A DNA stretch of 64,000 nucleotides from Epiperipatus broadwayi (taxonomy: Eukaryota > Onychophora > Udeonychophora > Euonychophora > Peripatidae). Under the pieces are notes generated by a model. The model was given only the letters and a program-made list of their open reading frames with translations. It searched no databases and was not told the origin of the DNA. The stretch spans positions 2,257,001 to 2,321,000 of the forward strand of contig JAQFVV010006306.1 of NCBI GenBank assembly GCA_028023455.1. The letters run 5' to 3'. A program made the position numbers and the translations under genes. How positions within the stretch are numbered: position 1 is the stretch's first letter; each line of letters starts with the position of its first letter. Positions 33,905-46,711 of the stretch are shown here, one piece after another.

Positions 33905-34075
33905 AATAATATTATAATTGAAGGGGGATTTAAACACAGACTTTCAAACTACCTTCAGTCATCCACTCTATCTTATACAACTGGTAGACATGACCACATA
34001 CATGTGAAAAAGTTAAATGATCTCCAATATACGTATTTTGTGCTGAAATTACACCTAGCTTAAGTATATACACTG
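33905..34075 (-). repeat. HHR-A repeat, truncated copy
   Basis: The minus strand gives CAGCACAAAATACGTATATTGG, written here as CAGCAC then AAAATACGTATATTGG, followed by 'agatcatttaactttttcac', 'ggtcatgtctaccagttgta' and GAAAGTCTGTGTTTAAATCC. The 5' half, including CTGATGA, is absent, and GAAA has become AAAA. Confidence 0.75.
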
Positions 34076-35074
34076 TACTTGTATTTAAACAATATTATAA
34101 GAATACCTCAATTCTTAATTTTATTAAATCTATAAAACAATATCACTCCATTTAATCCATGTATAAACAGGAAATAATATCTGTAATATGTACACATACA
34201 GAAAATATTTCTTAATTCTCAATTTTCTTTAACTTTTAAACCAAATTATTTTCACAATATAATTATGCAAAATACAAATATATTAAATCAATCCCAAAAC
34301 TGATTTTCATCAAACACATTTTGGTAATTCCATTAAACTTTTTTAATTCTATGAATGTTTTATAAATGACATAATAAAATTTAATAAAAATATACCTAGA
34401 ATTTTTATTCTTTGAAGACTTTTATCACTGATCAGTCAATTGCTTTTTAATTTCTGGCTTTACTTATTATTCAAAAATTGTTTGCTTTTAAAACAGATCA
34501 GTATAGAGGAGATTAAACAATTTTTTTTATAAGCAATAAATAGAAATAGTTTCATTAGCACTAACTAGTGTTTGAAATAAAATGTCAATATTAATATATA
34601 TTTTAGTCAGACAATTTCTTCCATCTGTGCTTCATACATTTGCAAAATAGATTTCATTCATGGACAATATATGTATTCCCCTGACAGATTTTTTTTGATA
34701 TATGCTTCCATGCATATATATATACTAGCAACTAGTAATAATAATGCAGGTGTTTCTCAACTCAGTTCAGAAATTTTTTAATTTTTGAACTTCAGCTGTG
34801 ATACTTCCCAATTAATAGATCATGAAATTATAATGAAACCATTGCACTTTATTTCTCTGAGATTTCAAATTCTACCAACATGGAGGCTATCATCAATTGC
34901 CTTTCTTCAAAAATGACTTTCTATACCCTCTCTTTAATCTCAGTTAAATTGAATAGAGTAGATAAGATGGAATGTATAAACATGAGGATTAACAATAAGG
35001 CTTTTCTTTCTTGATTAATAAAAACAAAATAACAACTAAATTACCATTGTACTGTTTTTTAATTTACATTAATC
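34076..35074. other. AT-rich interval, nothing recognised
   Basis: I looked for further minus-strand L2HGDH exons here and found no segment I could defend. Confidence 0.4.
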
Positions 35075-35660
35075 AAAATTACTTATATAAGGCTACAACC
35101 TTAGTACATGCACCTTATGTGCTTAATTTTACTACAAGAGAGACCTCTATAAATCTTAACACAAGATTCGGAATGAAATAAAGATAAGAGCAGCTACTCT
35201 TATCTTCAACCTATTTTTCTAATTATATAGGCAAATCTAAAGCATTTTGATTCGGGAGCGTGAAGCTAATAAATTCTTCACTGATTAAGTCCACTGGGTT
35301 ATAGCCTTTTATAAGTATTACATGCTGACATTGCACTTAATAATAATTAATATTTACAGCTTTAAATTGATTCAAAATATTTCTAAATTTAAGATCTAAA
35401 TATTGACTCATTGTAAATTGAAAGATTTCGTGAACTTAAAGGTGTTACAGAAATAGTGGACTTAATCAGTGAAGAATTTATTAGCTTCACGCTCCCAAAT
35501 CAAAATGCTTTAGATTTGCCTATATAATTAAAAAAACAAATTGAAGATAAGAGTTGCCACTCTTATCTTTATAATATCAAATCTTGTGTTAAGATTTGTA
35601 GAGGTCTCTCTTGTAGTAAAATTAAGCACAGAAGAAACATGTACTAAGATTATAATATAA
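35075..35660. repeat. Foldback repeat with ~210-bp arms
   Basis: Arms at about 35095-35295 and 35457-35650 are inverted: 'aagcattttgattcgggagc' against 'gctcccaaatcaaaatgctt', and 'tctataaatcttaacacaag' against 'cttgtgttaagatttgtaga'. Each arm carries its own small hairpin, GATAAGAG...CTCTTATC. A single arm relative lies at 49345-49560. No ORF; element class unknown. Confidence 0.85.
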
Positions 35661-36599
35661 GTATTACATGCTGACATTGCACTTAATAAGAATTAATATT
35701 TATCAAAATTGAAAATAGTTATTAATTAATTCTTTCTTAACCCTCTATGGAAAAACAGATTATAATTTTTAACTACATGTGTGTTATAAAAAAAAATCCT
35801 GCCAACAATTTAAGACTTTTGTCAAAATCAGAAAGAAGTCAAAATATTTGTATTAAATATAGATATCAACCTTCTTTTTATTTGATTGTAAATAATTTAT
35901 AGTACTTTTAATCATCAAAAAATCAGTTATTCCAGGTTGTTTTAAACAATATATTAAAATTTGGTTGTGTTCTGATCTATCGTGTCAGCCGCCTGATGGT
36001 GTCGATGCTAACCAAAAACACATCATGTGACATGAGGCCAATACATTTCAATAAAATCTCTGTCTAATTTATTATTCTTATGCCTGTTAGAATATTAACC
36101 TAAAAGTGGTTCTACTTTGGGCTTAATGTAGGCAAATACAATTATTAAATCATATAGCTTCTGCTTGCACTGTCTGTTTTAATTGATTATTGCTTGATTA
36201 CACCATAGGTGAAATTTTAGCCAGATTATTACACAGCAAAATGTTCATTATATTTCAAATATTACATCCATAACTGTGAAAATCTTTGAATGTATTAGGT
36301 TCTCTTCTCAAAAACAGGTTACAATAACTGCTCATTTACAACACTGTGACCAAGTGACAGTATTTATCCTCATTAATAATAGTTTGCCATTACTTTTCTT
36401 ATTTTAAAACAATTTACCCTAACATCACAATATTAAGAAATCCCATGTATTTTATGTAATATGTACAGTATAAATATATTCGTAAAGATACAACAGATTT
36501 TGCCAAACGATAGCTGTAAATGTATATGACTATGTATATATATAAACAGATCCAGTGCCTATTGCTAGCTGTAAATTCAAATATGAAATGTCAAATCAC
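35661..36599. other. AT-rich interval, nothing recognised
   Basis: The segment 'ttgattattgcttgattaca' near 36183, with the following 'gtgaaattttagccag', resembles 31966-32010, so a small dispersed repeat may be present. Otherwise nothing. Confidence 0.4.
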
Positions 36600-36755
36600 C
36601 CTCCCGAACTTTACGTTTTCTCAGTAATGCTAACTTGTGAATAAAGTCTGAATTTCAAACAACAGATCAAGAGGTTGTACTTCTTAGCCACGCTGTTTGA
36701 AATTTGGACTTTATCTTTATTCACAAGGTAGTGTTAAAACATAACGTTTCTACAC
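36600..36755. repeat. Small inverted repeat
   Basis: 'cttgtgaataaagtctgaat', 'ttcaaacaac' is inverted as 'gctgtttgaaatttggactt', 'tatctttattcacaag'. It lies in the intron just downstream of the L2HGDH exon on the minus strand. Confidence 0.65.
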
Positions 36756-36855
36756 TAAGTATCTAAATAAAAAAAGGATATTAAATGAATGGGCGTAAAT
36801 GGAAGCCATTTTTGGTAGACCATAAAGATAAAATTTGCATAATAAATATAATTAC

Positions 36856-37007
36856 CTTTCCAACTTTTTTGTAGGGAATGTTGTTTTCATCACAATATTT
36901 GTAAGTCATTTCCATTCCTTGGACACATAATTTAGCTTTTAGAGATCCAGGTAAATAATATATACCTGCATGAATTACTCCACTGTTATGTCCACTTTGA
37001 TGAACAG
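36856..37007 (-). CDS. L2HGDH: L-2-hydroxyglutarate dehydrogenase, second exon present
   Basis: This 152-bp exon encodes, after two bases finishing an Ala codon, 50 residues beginning [17 protein letters not shown] and ending PYKKVGK. The HNSGVIH.GIYY block and the following [10 protein letters not shown] are hallmark sequence of the FAD-dependent L-2-hydroxyglutarate dehydrogenase family, the mitochondrial enzyme that oxidises L-2-hydroxyglutarate to 2-oxoglutarate. The acceptor is 'ttttttattacag' immediately before 37007 (minus strand), and the donor GTAATT follows 36856. The exon enters in phase 1 and leaves in phase 0. Phase and sequence join exactly to the exon at 49812-49939. Later exons, encoding the substrate domain, were not found and probably lie beyond position 1 of the window or in sequence I could not recognise. 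Confidence 0.95.
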
Positions 37008-37429
37008 CTGTAATAAAAAAACAACTCTTTAAACCTATATAAACACTCAACATAAATCCTATCTCTTTATCCTCAACTTGCATCTTAATTACTTCCTATT
37101 TCTCAATAGAAAATCTTTAAAAATATAGTTTATTAAGAAGATATTATCAGAGTAAAATTAATTTGTTTCAAGATAATTCAAAACCAGTTCATCAAATCTC
37201 AAATAATTCTACTTTGATATCATCAGAAACATCAATATCAAATAATCAAAGTCAATTATTTTGAAAATAATTTTTCTAACAAACTTTACATGAAAAGAGT
37301 CCCAGCATATTCAATCAGCATTCTTACAAAATTTTACAGTTGATACTATCATATCTCACCTTGCCTTCAAATAATGGACTAGTCCAAATCCCATTTTATC
37401 TAAATCAGATTCAGCACTTATTGCTGCTA

Positions 37430-37930
37430 ACCAATGCAAATACATAAAAATAATGCATTGCCAATGGAAAAAGTGGACCAATAGGCAATGATGCTCACTG
37501 AATTAGAGTGATTTTATTAAGGCTGGGGATCTGGCAATATATAGTGAGTCTCTTTGAAGGTAGGATCAGAGGGAGAGAACTACTATCAAACCTAAATGGC
37601 AGTATATTCAGAGAGAACTCCTGACAAACCGGAACAGCAGTATACACACTCTCCAGAGAACTACTGTCAAACCTGAATGGCAGAGTACACATTCTCCAGA
37701 CTATAGATATCAAAGCTAACAATTGAAGTAGCAAGGCAAATCACATTTAGGACTGGAAGCTGCTAGAACTAAATACTGGCATGAGGCATGCGGTCATAGT
37801 TCACCAGAAGTGTCATTGTACCTACTCATAAGGCAGGTTGCCAAGATACATCTGGAAGTGGTAGAGAAATCTACAAGGGCATGTGCAGATCCTTCTGCAA
37901 TTCATCCTAGAACTAGGAGTTAAATTTTGC
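37430..37930 (+). repeat. Dispersed repeat D, copy 2
   Basis: Homologous to 11926-12335. It includes 'aatgcattgccaatggaaaa', 'gagaactactatcaa', 'ggaagctgctagaac' and TTCATCCTAGAACTAGGAG. This copy has an internal ~60-bp triplication around 'ctactatcaaacctaaatgg', 'cagtatattcagagagaac' (three variants between 37560 and 37700), which explains a repetitive 79-codon frame. Confidence 0.7.
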
Positions 37931-38324
37931 TAAACAGTAGCAGGCAGAGTAAAGCTATTGTAAAATATATTTCAAATACGAGTTTATATTTGTATTCATG
38001 TTTCACTAATAGATATGTATTATAAAATGTATTTACATATGTTTGTGTTTATATATATAACCACATAAAACATAATAGTTGCCTTAACAATAGATTACAG
38101 ATATCCATTAGCTGTGATGATGCAAGCTTATATAATACAATATTCAATATTGATTAGTGTAGAGTTTATTGAAAAGTATTTTGATTATACTAAAAAGGAG
38201 TTTAAATATAAAATTTAATAATATTTATTGTATTAAGTATACTTTCAATGCTTTAGCATCATATTCATGGTTAATCTGCTGAGAACATTAACTTCTTGCT
38301 GATTTAAATGCTATTTGATTTTTG

Positions 38325-38913
38325 GTTCATTAGGTATTCATTTATGATCACAAACATAATATAAAAGAGGTATGGTTCATTACACATAATGAATACGTAA
38401 TGAACCAAAAATCAAATAGCATTTTTGGTTCATAATATATTCATTTACGATCGCAAACATAATATAAAGGAGGTATGGTTCATTACACGAAATGAATATG
38501 TAATGAACCAAAAATCAAATAGCATTTTTAGTTCATAATATATTCATTTACGATCGCAAACATAATATAAAAAAGGCATGGTTCATGACACAAAATGAAT
38601 ATGTAATGAACCAAAAATCAAATAGCATTTTTGGTTCATAATATATTCATTTACGATCGCAAACATAATATAAAGGAGGTATGGTTCATTACACGAAATG
38701 AATATGTAATGAACCAAAATCGCAAACATAATATAAAGGAGGTATGGTTCATTACATGAAATGAATACGTAATGAACCAAAATTCAAATAGCATTTTTAG
38801 TTCATAATATATTCATTTACGATCGCAAACATAATATAAAAAAGGCATGGTTCATGACACAAAATGAATATGTAATGAACCAAAAATTAAATAGCATTTT
38901 TGGTTCATAATAT
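38325..38913 (+). repeat. 103-bp satellite array, left part
   Basis: The word TCGCAAACATAATATAAA recurs at 38451, 38554, 38657, 38720 and 38823, giving a 103-bp period with one 63-bp short unit. Each unit contains two hairpins: ATGAACCAAAAAT with ATTTTTGGTTCAT (13-bp arms, 8-bp spacer) and GGTTCATTAC with GTAATGAACC (10-bp arms). The 65-codon minus-strand frame here is a by-product of the repeat. Confidence 0.92.
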
Positions 38914-41636
38914 TGTAACAGACAGAATCGTCTATCTTGCTAACACACTGCAGAATTCAAACCCCAGACACGAAACTGAACATTCTAGGAGGTTTCCTTC
39001 TAGATATACGAAGTTCGAATCTAAAGCCCAAATTTCACAGCGCCATCTACGTGACAACGCATCTGATGCCACTACAAGTATGACCTTTGACCGGTGGCTG
39101 GTGATCAGAGAGGAACAATTACTCTATACTAAAATAAGTTTGGGTGGCTAATTAACGTCTATGGATTTACAAAAGAAATGCAGAAAATATATATATATAG
39201 ACCGAGACAGTGATAGGAATCAAATAAAATAAGAGATCAAATTTAGTTTTAAATAATTTCACAAAATTTATTCATATAAATTATATATATAACGACACTG
39301 TCTGCTTATATGAGACAGGGACGCGTATTAAATAATTATTGGCATTAATTTCAATAAATGACAAAAGGTTTTAAAGCAAAGTGATATATTCTATTCCTTG
39401 GACTAATAGCATTACGATAATGTGCTTGATGGGATAGGAACATGTGCGAGGTGCTTTGAGTAATTATACAAGTCTAAGAAAATATTTGAAAATTAAGTGT
39501 TCTAAAATATTTATTGATTTCGAGAATAGCACGGACAAAAGCTTACTAAGCAACAAAGTGGGAATGTGATCAAAGCATTTATTTGAGAATAATAAGAATA
39601 GAGTTGCATTGGGAGGTCAGTATTGCTGATAATGAATTTATTAAAGTTGGAGGGTGTGACACGTTTAAGTCACGGATGCTTTGTAAAATAAATATAAAAT
39701 AAAACAATATTGAAGATCCGGAATAATTACGGAGGGCATCTCGCCGCTAACCCGTAGGAAAGTATTTTATGAACAGCCGAAACTTAGCGACTGTGTGACG
39801 ATTGCGTTTAATTCCCAGGGGTGTCATTTGGGACACCCTCTGCCTGGAAAAATGCAATAAGCAAAAAGAACGGACTTTGCCGTGTAAAGAATCCTTGGAA
39901 AAATAAAACAAGGCGGTCTCAACAACCAATTCATTTACCAGCAATACGAGACTAGTGTATATAAAAACATATGAAATGGGTTTTACTCAGATTAAGTGAA
40001 ATGCCCAATCAAATTCCCTGAAACTTATTTAAAAGGGTCCGCACATTCTCGACGTCAATGATGAAATTTATAATTAAAGTAGAACAAGGTAATTAAAATA
40101 GGAAAATGCATGCTTGCGGGTTTAAAAAGTAAGTATAGATTTATATACGCAATCATGCATTAAGGGACACATTTAATCATTGACTTCGCACATACTCTCA
40201 TATTAGATTAAAATCAATAACATGTAGATTTTAAACTATGTGATTATATTATATTAAAGAAAAGAATCGCCCTCGAACGAGTGATTTGCAAGATAATAAA
40301 ATTGGAATATTATAAATTTAAAATATGCCTTAATAGTGGCGTCTTACTTTCAATAAAGGGAATAGTTCACTCGGTCAAAGACGATTCTGACACATTATCA
40401 TAATAAAATAAAAGAAAGCTTTATAAATAGAAAATATTAACCCAAGGATAGAGCAAAACGGTTGATTATATTTGAACACTTTAAAGAAGTACATAATAAA
40501 GTTATGTGAAATAAAAGAAAAACAATTTAGAATGGCTATAGCATGTTAGTTAGGAATCACAAGAGCTCTTGGGTTAATTTAGGTTACCTCTGGAGATGCA
40601 TTTGCAGGTAGATGTTTGGCAGGTTTTATAATTCAGCAGCAAAATCTGGAATGTTCATATTTTTGCAGCAGCAGCAGTTCCGAGGTTCCTTGTGTGATAA
40701 CTTCCGATGGTTTACGGCAGCATATGACCATTTCAGAGAGAAATAGCCTTCTCACACTCTACTCTGTCATGTCAAGATTTACAAATTACTACAATAATTT
40801 TGGTTAGACACATTAGACCTCAGAATGATTTCTCTTAGAAACATTAGAAGAAAAACTGGAGAACAAAAGAAAACCATTCCTTTTATAGTAGACGTTAACA
40901 ATAGAACTGCCCTGGAGCATTACAAAAATATATCGGACTTATCAGCTGTAATTAAATCTATCCCAATGTCTAAAGGAATTCAACATTAATTAATTTCTTT
41001 TGTTAATTTCCCTGTCGACATTCGGATTACAAACTAGATTTAATTAAAAATTACTTTTACTAATTAAAGAAAACCTTAAGTGGACATCTGCTGTTTTTAG
41101 ATAAAACTTATATAATATTAGCTAATTAAACTATTGTCCCTCATTTATTTTAAAGAAATATTTGGAATGACTTTTATTAAATTAAATGAAAATTATTTTA
41201 CTTTTAACTTGCAATATTTGAATCTATTTACTAAACGAATATTTACTAAATGAATTTTGTTTTAAATCAAAATATATTACGATAGTAATATATTTGTAAA
41301 TTGATTCAAACAAAATAACTTTAACAATTTATAATTTTGATATGTTTTTAAAATGCATATCATAGTGTGTGCACAATTACGATTTATATAACCTACTTTT
41401 TAAGAAATCAAAATTATGTGAACATATACATAATCTATAACCTTTTATTTATTTGGGAATGACTTATATATATAATACGAGCATTGTACTCGTGGTTTAA
41501 AATTAGGTGGGATTTTCGGTATATAAGCGTATTGCAGACACACTACGATAGATTGGGGTTCAAACTAAGGTATGAGGGTAGAAAATAGGTAAGAAAAGGT
41601 GAAACGAAGATCTGCAAAGCAGACCTTACTGTTTCA
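38914..41636 (-). repeat. LTR (3' LTR in element orientation)
   Basis: 2723 bp, nearly identical to 43980-46707. Short frames inside (39747-39944 and 40616-40807 with their partners in the other LTR) are conserved only because the LTRs are, and show no domain. Confidence 0.92.
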
Positions 41637-41964
41637 CATTCCCTTAGTGACGGAACAAAAAAAATTATTAAAAAAAAAGATCTTACAACAGGTGTCCACC
41701 TATGAAGCCTGCATAAACAAAATTTACAAGATAACCCATAATGTACAGGATATAAATATAATGAAGAAACGAAACTGAATTATATACCCGGATCATATTA
41801 ATAAATCTACCATCTAGCGAACATTTTCTATTATCTCTCCCTCCCCTTTCAACAATATTTTATTTAAAATCTAATAGTTTAACACTGTTTATATCCGATC
41901 CCCTTATACTGCGACGTGTCCATTTTTTTTTGTGTTTTTTTTGTTGTTGTTGTTTAAAAAACTA

Positions 41965-42750
41965 CTATAATCCTGGGTCTTGTGGGTAATACCTGCCTTT
42001 ATATTTTAATAAGTGCAGTCTCCGATTATCAGGCCTCTTTACTTTGTCTGGCGGTTCTTTAGCCCAAGGACTGAAATCCAGAGTGGTTGGTAATGACTGT
42101 AGCTTTAGGCTGTCACAATTATTTGACTTATTGGGTGGCTCCTTGGCCCATGTGCTGAAATCCAGTGCCATCGTTGTTTTCACTATTTCCTTTATTCGAT
42201 ATATTCTTGCTATATCAGGTGGGATATTTTCCTGGTTTTCCTTAAGTACTTTGATGTTGGTGGTAAGCATGGTTAGCTGGGTTTGAATCCCTAGGTTTCG
42301 TATATCATTTGCTGGGAATATCCTGTCTAAATATAGTTGTGGACATTTTTTGACTTCGTGAAAAATTTTTATGTGACGAAGCTTGGTTAGCTGGGTTTGA
42401 GGTCCTATGTCTGGCGGATCATTTTTTTCATTTGCCGAATCATTGGACTCTAAGTTCTGGTTCAGGGATTCATCTGTTAATGATCCTACCGAGTTCAGGT
42501 CTGTTTCATCTTTTCTTGGTTCAATGACCCTTTTATCGTCTTCATGCAGCATTTTTCAAATGCAAGTCGGAGGGCTTTCTGTCCTTCTCTCACTTGTGCC
42601 AATTCGTGGATAAGTTTGGCCAACTCTTTACATTCCTCAGCTCTCCTTCGGATTTGTTCTTCTTCCCATCATTTCGCTCTTTCTTCACTTTCCTCCCACA
42701 TCTTTATAAGAATCCGGAATTGGATCTCATTAGTATCTGTATTTTCCATG
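41965..42750 (-). pseudogene. Gag-like or accessory ORF of the LARD element, frameshifted
   Basis: The open part (42552-41965) gives 195 residues. It contains two pairs of internal repeats: LDFSTWAKEPPNKS with LDFSPWAKEPPDKV, and PQTQLTKLRHIK with IQTQLTMLTTNIK. Upstream on the minus strand (42750-42555) another frame encodes a highly charged Glu/Arg-rich segment beginning MENTDTNEIQFRIL, which has one in-frame stop and is offset by one base from the 195-residue frame. Together they suggest one longer charged, probably coiled-coil protein now broken. No zinc knuckle, protease or polymerase motif is visible. A gag-like role is inferred from position only. Confidence 0.55.
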
Positions 42751-43938
42751 GCCTTGGATGATTATCGTGATTGATGATGATGATGACTTTTATTTTATTT
42801 TACTGCTAACTATATTATCCTAAACACAAAATTTTTTTACATTTGATTTCAAATTTTATTAATGGCTAATAGGCTATCTCCCTCTCGGTTCTGTTGGCCT
42901 AATTACTGCTTTTATGTTTATCACTAAAACCCCAACTACTGCCCTCTTACTACTGCTAAAATTTCTCGCTTAAATCTGCTGCCAACATATATATTTTTAA
43001 CTGCCCGTATATATAAAAATCTCTTAAATTCTACCTGTCAAATTGTTTTGCTAAAATATATTTTTAAACTCAAGCAACTTTATTTATATATATAAACATT
43101 CGCTAGATCCGGGTATAATTATTTCGTTCCCTCTTATTTAAGATTTGCAAACATATATATTTATTTACATAATCATTGATCCGATTCATGTCTCATTATT
43201 TGGTCTAAGAAAAATTTACACACGTTGAAAAAAACAAATTACATATAAAAGAATTGAGCCTGGTGACAAAATTTATTTTAGAAGTAACTCCGTTTAGTGA
43301 AATTACCCTTGGGCGCCATGTCCCCAGTTAAAACTATCCATAGACTGTTAGCTTCCCAAAATTAATTTTAAATTATTCCATTTAACTACGGGCACTCGTT
43401 AAAACATTCGCATTTTTTTTTATTGATTACAACATTTTATTTATGATTAACTTTTTTTTGAATTCCATACGATAGCCTATTACATTACCGTACAAAATTA
43501 TTATTATGCTATCTTGTGCGTTGAGCCGATAAAACTTTATTTTGATAGAAAAATACAATATTTGAACTATTCATAGATTGTCACAATATTCACTTGGGAC
43601 AATATTTAAGTAATTCACACCATGCGTATATAGCGTGACTTAAATGAAACAATAAATACTGATAAATATAGATGGCTCATATCGCACTATAGCAAGTTTG
43701 GACAAATTTCTGATTATATAAAATAAGTAATTGAATGCCCGAGTCAAACAAAATATATGAAATATACACGCAAATAAACTATATAGATAATATAGAGTTT
43801 GAAAAATATTATATATATCAAAAATATAAAGGATTTGAGTGATTAAATACGAATAAAATACTAAAATTAAGCTACAGGGATGTGGGTGTTTAACTAATTA
43901 AGATCTACAGGGATGTGGGTGTTTAAATATTCAAGGCT

Positions 43939-43956
43939 CCACGTTTGGGCAAGCCA
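43939..43956 (-). promoter_or_regulatory. Primer-binding-site-like sequence of LARD element
   Basis: The minus strand reads TGGCTTGCCCAAACGTGG about 23 nt inside the 5' LTR. It resembles the TGGCGCCCAACGTGGGG-type sites complementary to tRNA-Lys 3' ends. The offset from the LTR edge is unusual. A 22-bp direct repeat ('ctacagggatgtgggtgttt') lies just beyond at about 43872 and 43906. Confidence 0.45.
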
Positions 43957-43979
43957 TGGATCCGGAAAAAAAAATACTA

Positions 43980-46707
43980 TGTAACAGTCAGAATCATCTA
44001 TCTCGCTAACACACTGCAGAATTCAAACCCTAGACACGAAACTGAACATTCTAGGAGGGGTTTCCTTCTAGATATACTAAGTTCGAATCTAAAGCCCAAA
44101 TTTTACAGCGCCATCTACGTGACTACGCATCTGATGCCACTACTAGTATGACCTTTGACCGGTGGCTGGTGGTCAGGGAGGAACAAAAGATTCTATACTA
44201 AAATAAGTTTGGGTGGCTAATTAACGTCTATGGATTTACAAAAGAAATGCAGAAAATATATATATATATAGACCGAGACAGTGATAGGAATCAAATAAAA
44301 TAAGAGATCAAATTTAGTTTTAAATAATTTCACAAAATTTATTCATATAAATTATATATATAAGGCCACTGTCTGCTTATATGAGACAGGGACACGTATT
44401 AAATAATTATTGGCATTAATTTCAATAAATGACAAAATGTTTTAAAGCAAAGTGATATATTCTATTCCTTGGGCTAATAGCATTACGATAATGTGCTTGA
44501 TGAGATAGGAACATGTGCAAGGTGCTTTGAGTAATTATACAAGTCTAAGAAAATATTTGAAAATTAAGTGTTCTAAAATATTTATTGATTTCGAGAATAG
44601 CACGGACAAAAGCTTACTAAGCAACAAAGTGGGAATGTGATCAAAGCATTTATTTGAGAATAATAAGAACAGAGTTGCAGTGGGAGGTCAGTATTGCTGA
44701 TAATGAATTTATTAAAGTTGGAGGGTGTGACACGTTTAAGTCATGGATGCTTTGTAAAATAAATATAAAATAAAACAATATTGAAGATCCGGAATAATTA
44801 CAGAGGGCATCTCGCCGCTAACCCGTAGGAAAGTATTTTATGAACAGCCAAAACTTAGCGACTGTGTGACGATTGCGTTTAATTCCTAGGGGTGTCATTT
44901 GGGACACCCTCTGCCTGGAAACTTGCAATAAGCAAAAAGAACAGACTTTGCAATGTAAAGAATCCTTGGAAAAATAAAACAAAGCGGTCTCAACAACCAA
45001 TTCATTTACCAGCAATACGAGACTAGTGTATATAAAAAAATACGAAATGGGTTTTACTCGGATTAAGCGAAATGCCCAATCAAATTCCCCGAAATTCATT
45101 TAAAAGGGTCCGCACATTCTCGACATCAATGATGAACTTTATAATTAAAGTAGAACACGGTAATTAAAATAGGAAAATGCATGCTTGCGGGTTTAAAAAG
45201 TATGTATAGATTTATATACGCAATCATGCATTAAGGGACACATTTAACCATTGACTTCGCACATACTCTTATATTAGATTAAAATCAATAACATGTAGAT
45301 TTTAAACTATGTGATTATATTATATTAAAAAAAAGAATCGCCCTCGAACGAGTGATTTGCAAGATAATAAAATTGGAAAATTATAAATTTAAAATATGCC
45401 TTAATAGTGGCGTCTTACTTTCAATAAAGGGAATAGTTCACTAGGTCAAAGATGATTCTGACACATTATCATAATAAAATAAAAGAAAGCTTTATAAATA
45501 AAAAATATTAACCCAAGGATAGAGCAAAACGGTTGATTATATTTGAACACTTTAAAGAAGTACATAATAAAGTTATGTGAAATAAAAGGAAAACAATTTA
45601 GAATAGCTATAGCATATTAGTTAGGAATCACAAGAGCTCTTGGGTTAATTTAGGTTACCTCTGGAGACGCATTTGCAGGTAGATGTTTGGCAGGTTTTAT
45701 AATTCAGCAGCAAAATCTGGAATGTTCATATTTTTGCAGCAGCAGCAGTTCCGGGGTTCCTTGTGTGATAACTTCCGATGGTCTATGGCAGCATATGACC
45801 ATTTCGGAGAGAAATAGCCTTCTCGCACTCTACTCTGTCATGTCAAGATTTACAAATTACTACAATAATTTTGGTTAGACATATTAGACCTCAGAATGAT
45901 TTCTCTTAGAAACATTAGAAGAAAAATTGGAGAACAAAAGAAAACCATACCTTTTATAGTAGATGTTAACAATAGAACTGCCCTGGAGCATTACAAAAAT
46001 ATATCGGACTTATCAGCTGTATTTAAATCTATCCCAATGTCTAAAGGAATTCAACATTAATTAATTTCTTTTGTTAATTTCCCTGTCGACATTCGGATTA
46101 CAAACTAGATTTAATTAAAAATTACTTTTATTAATTAAAGAAAACCTTAAGTGGACATCTGCTGTTTTTAGATAAAACTTATATAATATTAGCTAATTAA
46201 ACTATTGTCCCTCATTTATTTTAAAGAAATATTTGGAATGACTTTTATTAAATTAAACGAAAATTATTTTACTTTTAACTTGCAATATTTGAATCTATTT
46301 ACTAAACGAATATTTACTAAATGAATTTTGTTTTAAATCAAAATATATTACGATAGTAATATATTTGTAAATAGATTCAAACAAAATAACTTTAACAATT
46401 TATAATTTTGATATGTTTTTAAAATGCATATCATAGTGTGTGCGCAATTACGATTTATATAACCTACTTTTTAAGAAATAAAAATTATGTGAACATATAC
46501 ATAATCTATAACCTTTTATTTATTTGGGAATGACTTATATATATAATACGAGCATTGTACTCGTGGTTTAAAATTAGGCGGGATTTTCGGTATATAAGTA
46601 TATTGCAGACACACTACGATAGATTGGGGTTCAAACTAAGGTATGAGGGTAGGAAATAGGTAAGGAAAGGTGAAACGAAGATCTGCAAAGCAGACCTTAC
46701 TGTTTCA
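43980..46707 (-). repeat. LTR (5' LTR in element orientation)
   Basis: 2728 bp, a partner of 38914-41636. Differences noted are mostly single transitions, with a few small indels (for example the extra GG in the 'ctaggagg' run near the left end). Confidence 0.92.
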
Positions 46708-46711
46708 ATAT

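Larger units (their letters stand above)
38910..46711 (-). mobile_element. Non-autonomous LTR retrotransposon (LARD-like), 7.8 kb
   Basis: Two long direct repeats (38914-41636 and 43980-46707, about 2.7 kb each, differing at only a few percent of sites by eye) enclose 2.3 kb of internal DNA with no reverse transcriptase or integrase. The LTRs start TGTAACAG and end CTGTTTCA. The 4-bp target duplication ATAT (38910-38913, 46708-46711) sits inside a satellite unit, and removing the element restores an exact 'cataatatattcatttacg' unit. The minus-strand orientation is supported by a tRNA-Lys-type primer-binding-like site and a purine tract (AAGGGAATG) abutting the left LTR. It must be moved by enzymes supplied elsewhere. 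Confidence 0.9.

Noticed and set aside
27000-36850. Further L2HGDH exons downstream of 36856
   Set aside because: I searched for the expected next-exon wording (for example GIVD-like motifs) on the minus strand and found no segment with both motif and splice sites.
38583-38780. 65-codon frame with internal peptide repeats
   Set aside because: A by-product of the 103-bp satellite; units with indels break it.
40616-40807. Paired 63-codon ORFs conserved in both LTRs (also 45687-45878)
   Set aside because: Conservation simply reflects LTR identity; no domain, and LTRs are not expected to code.
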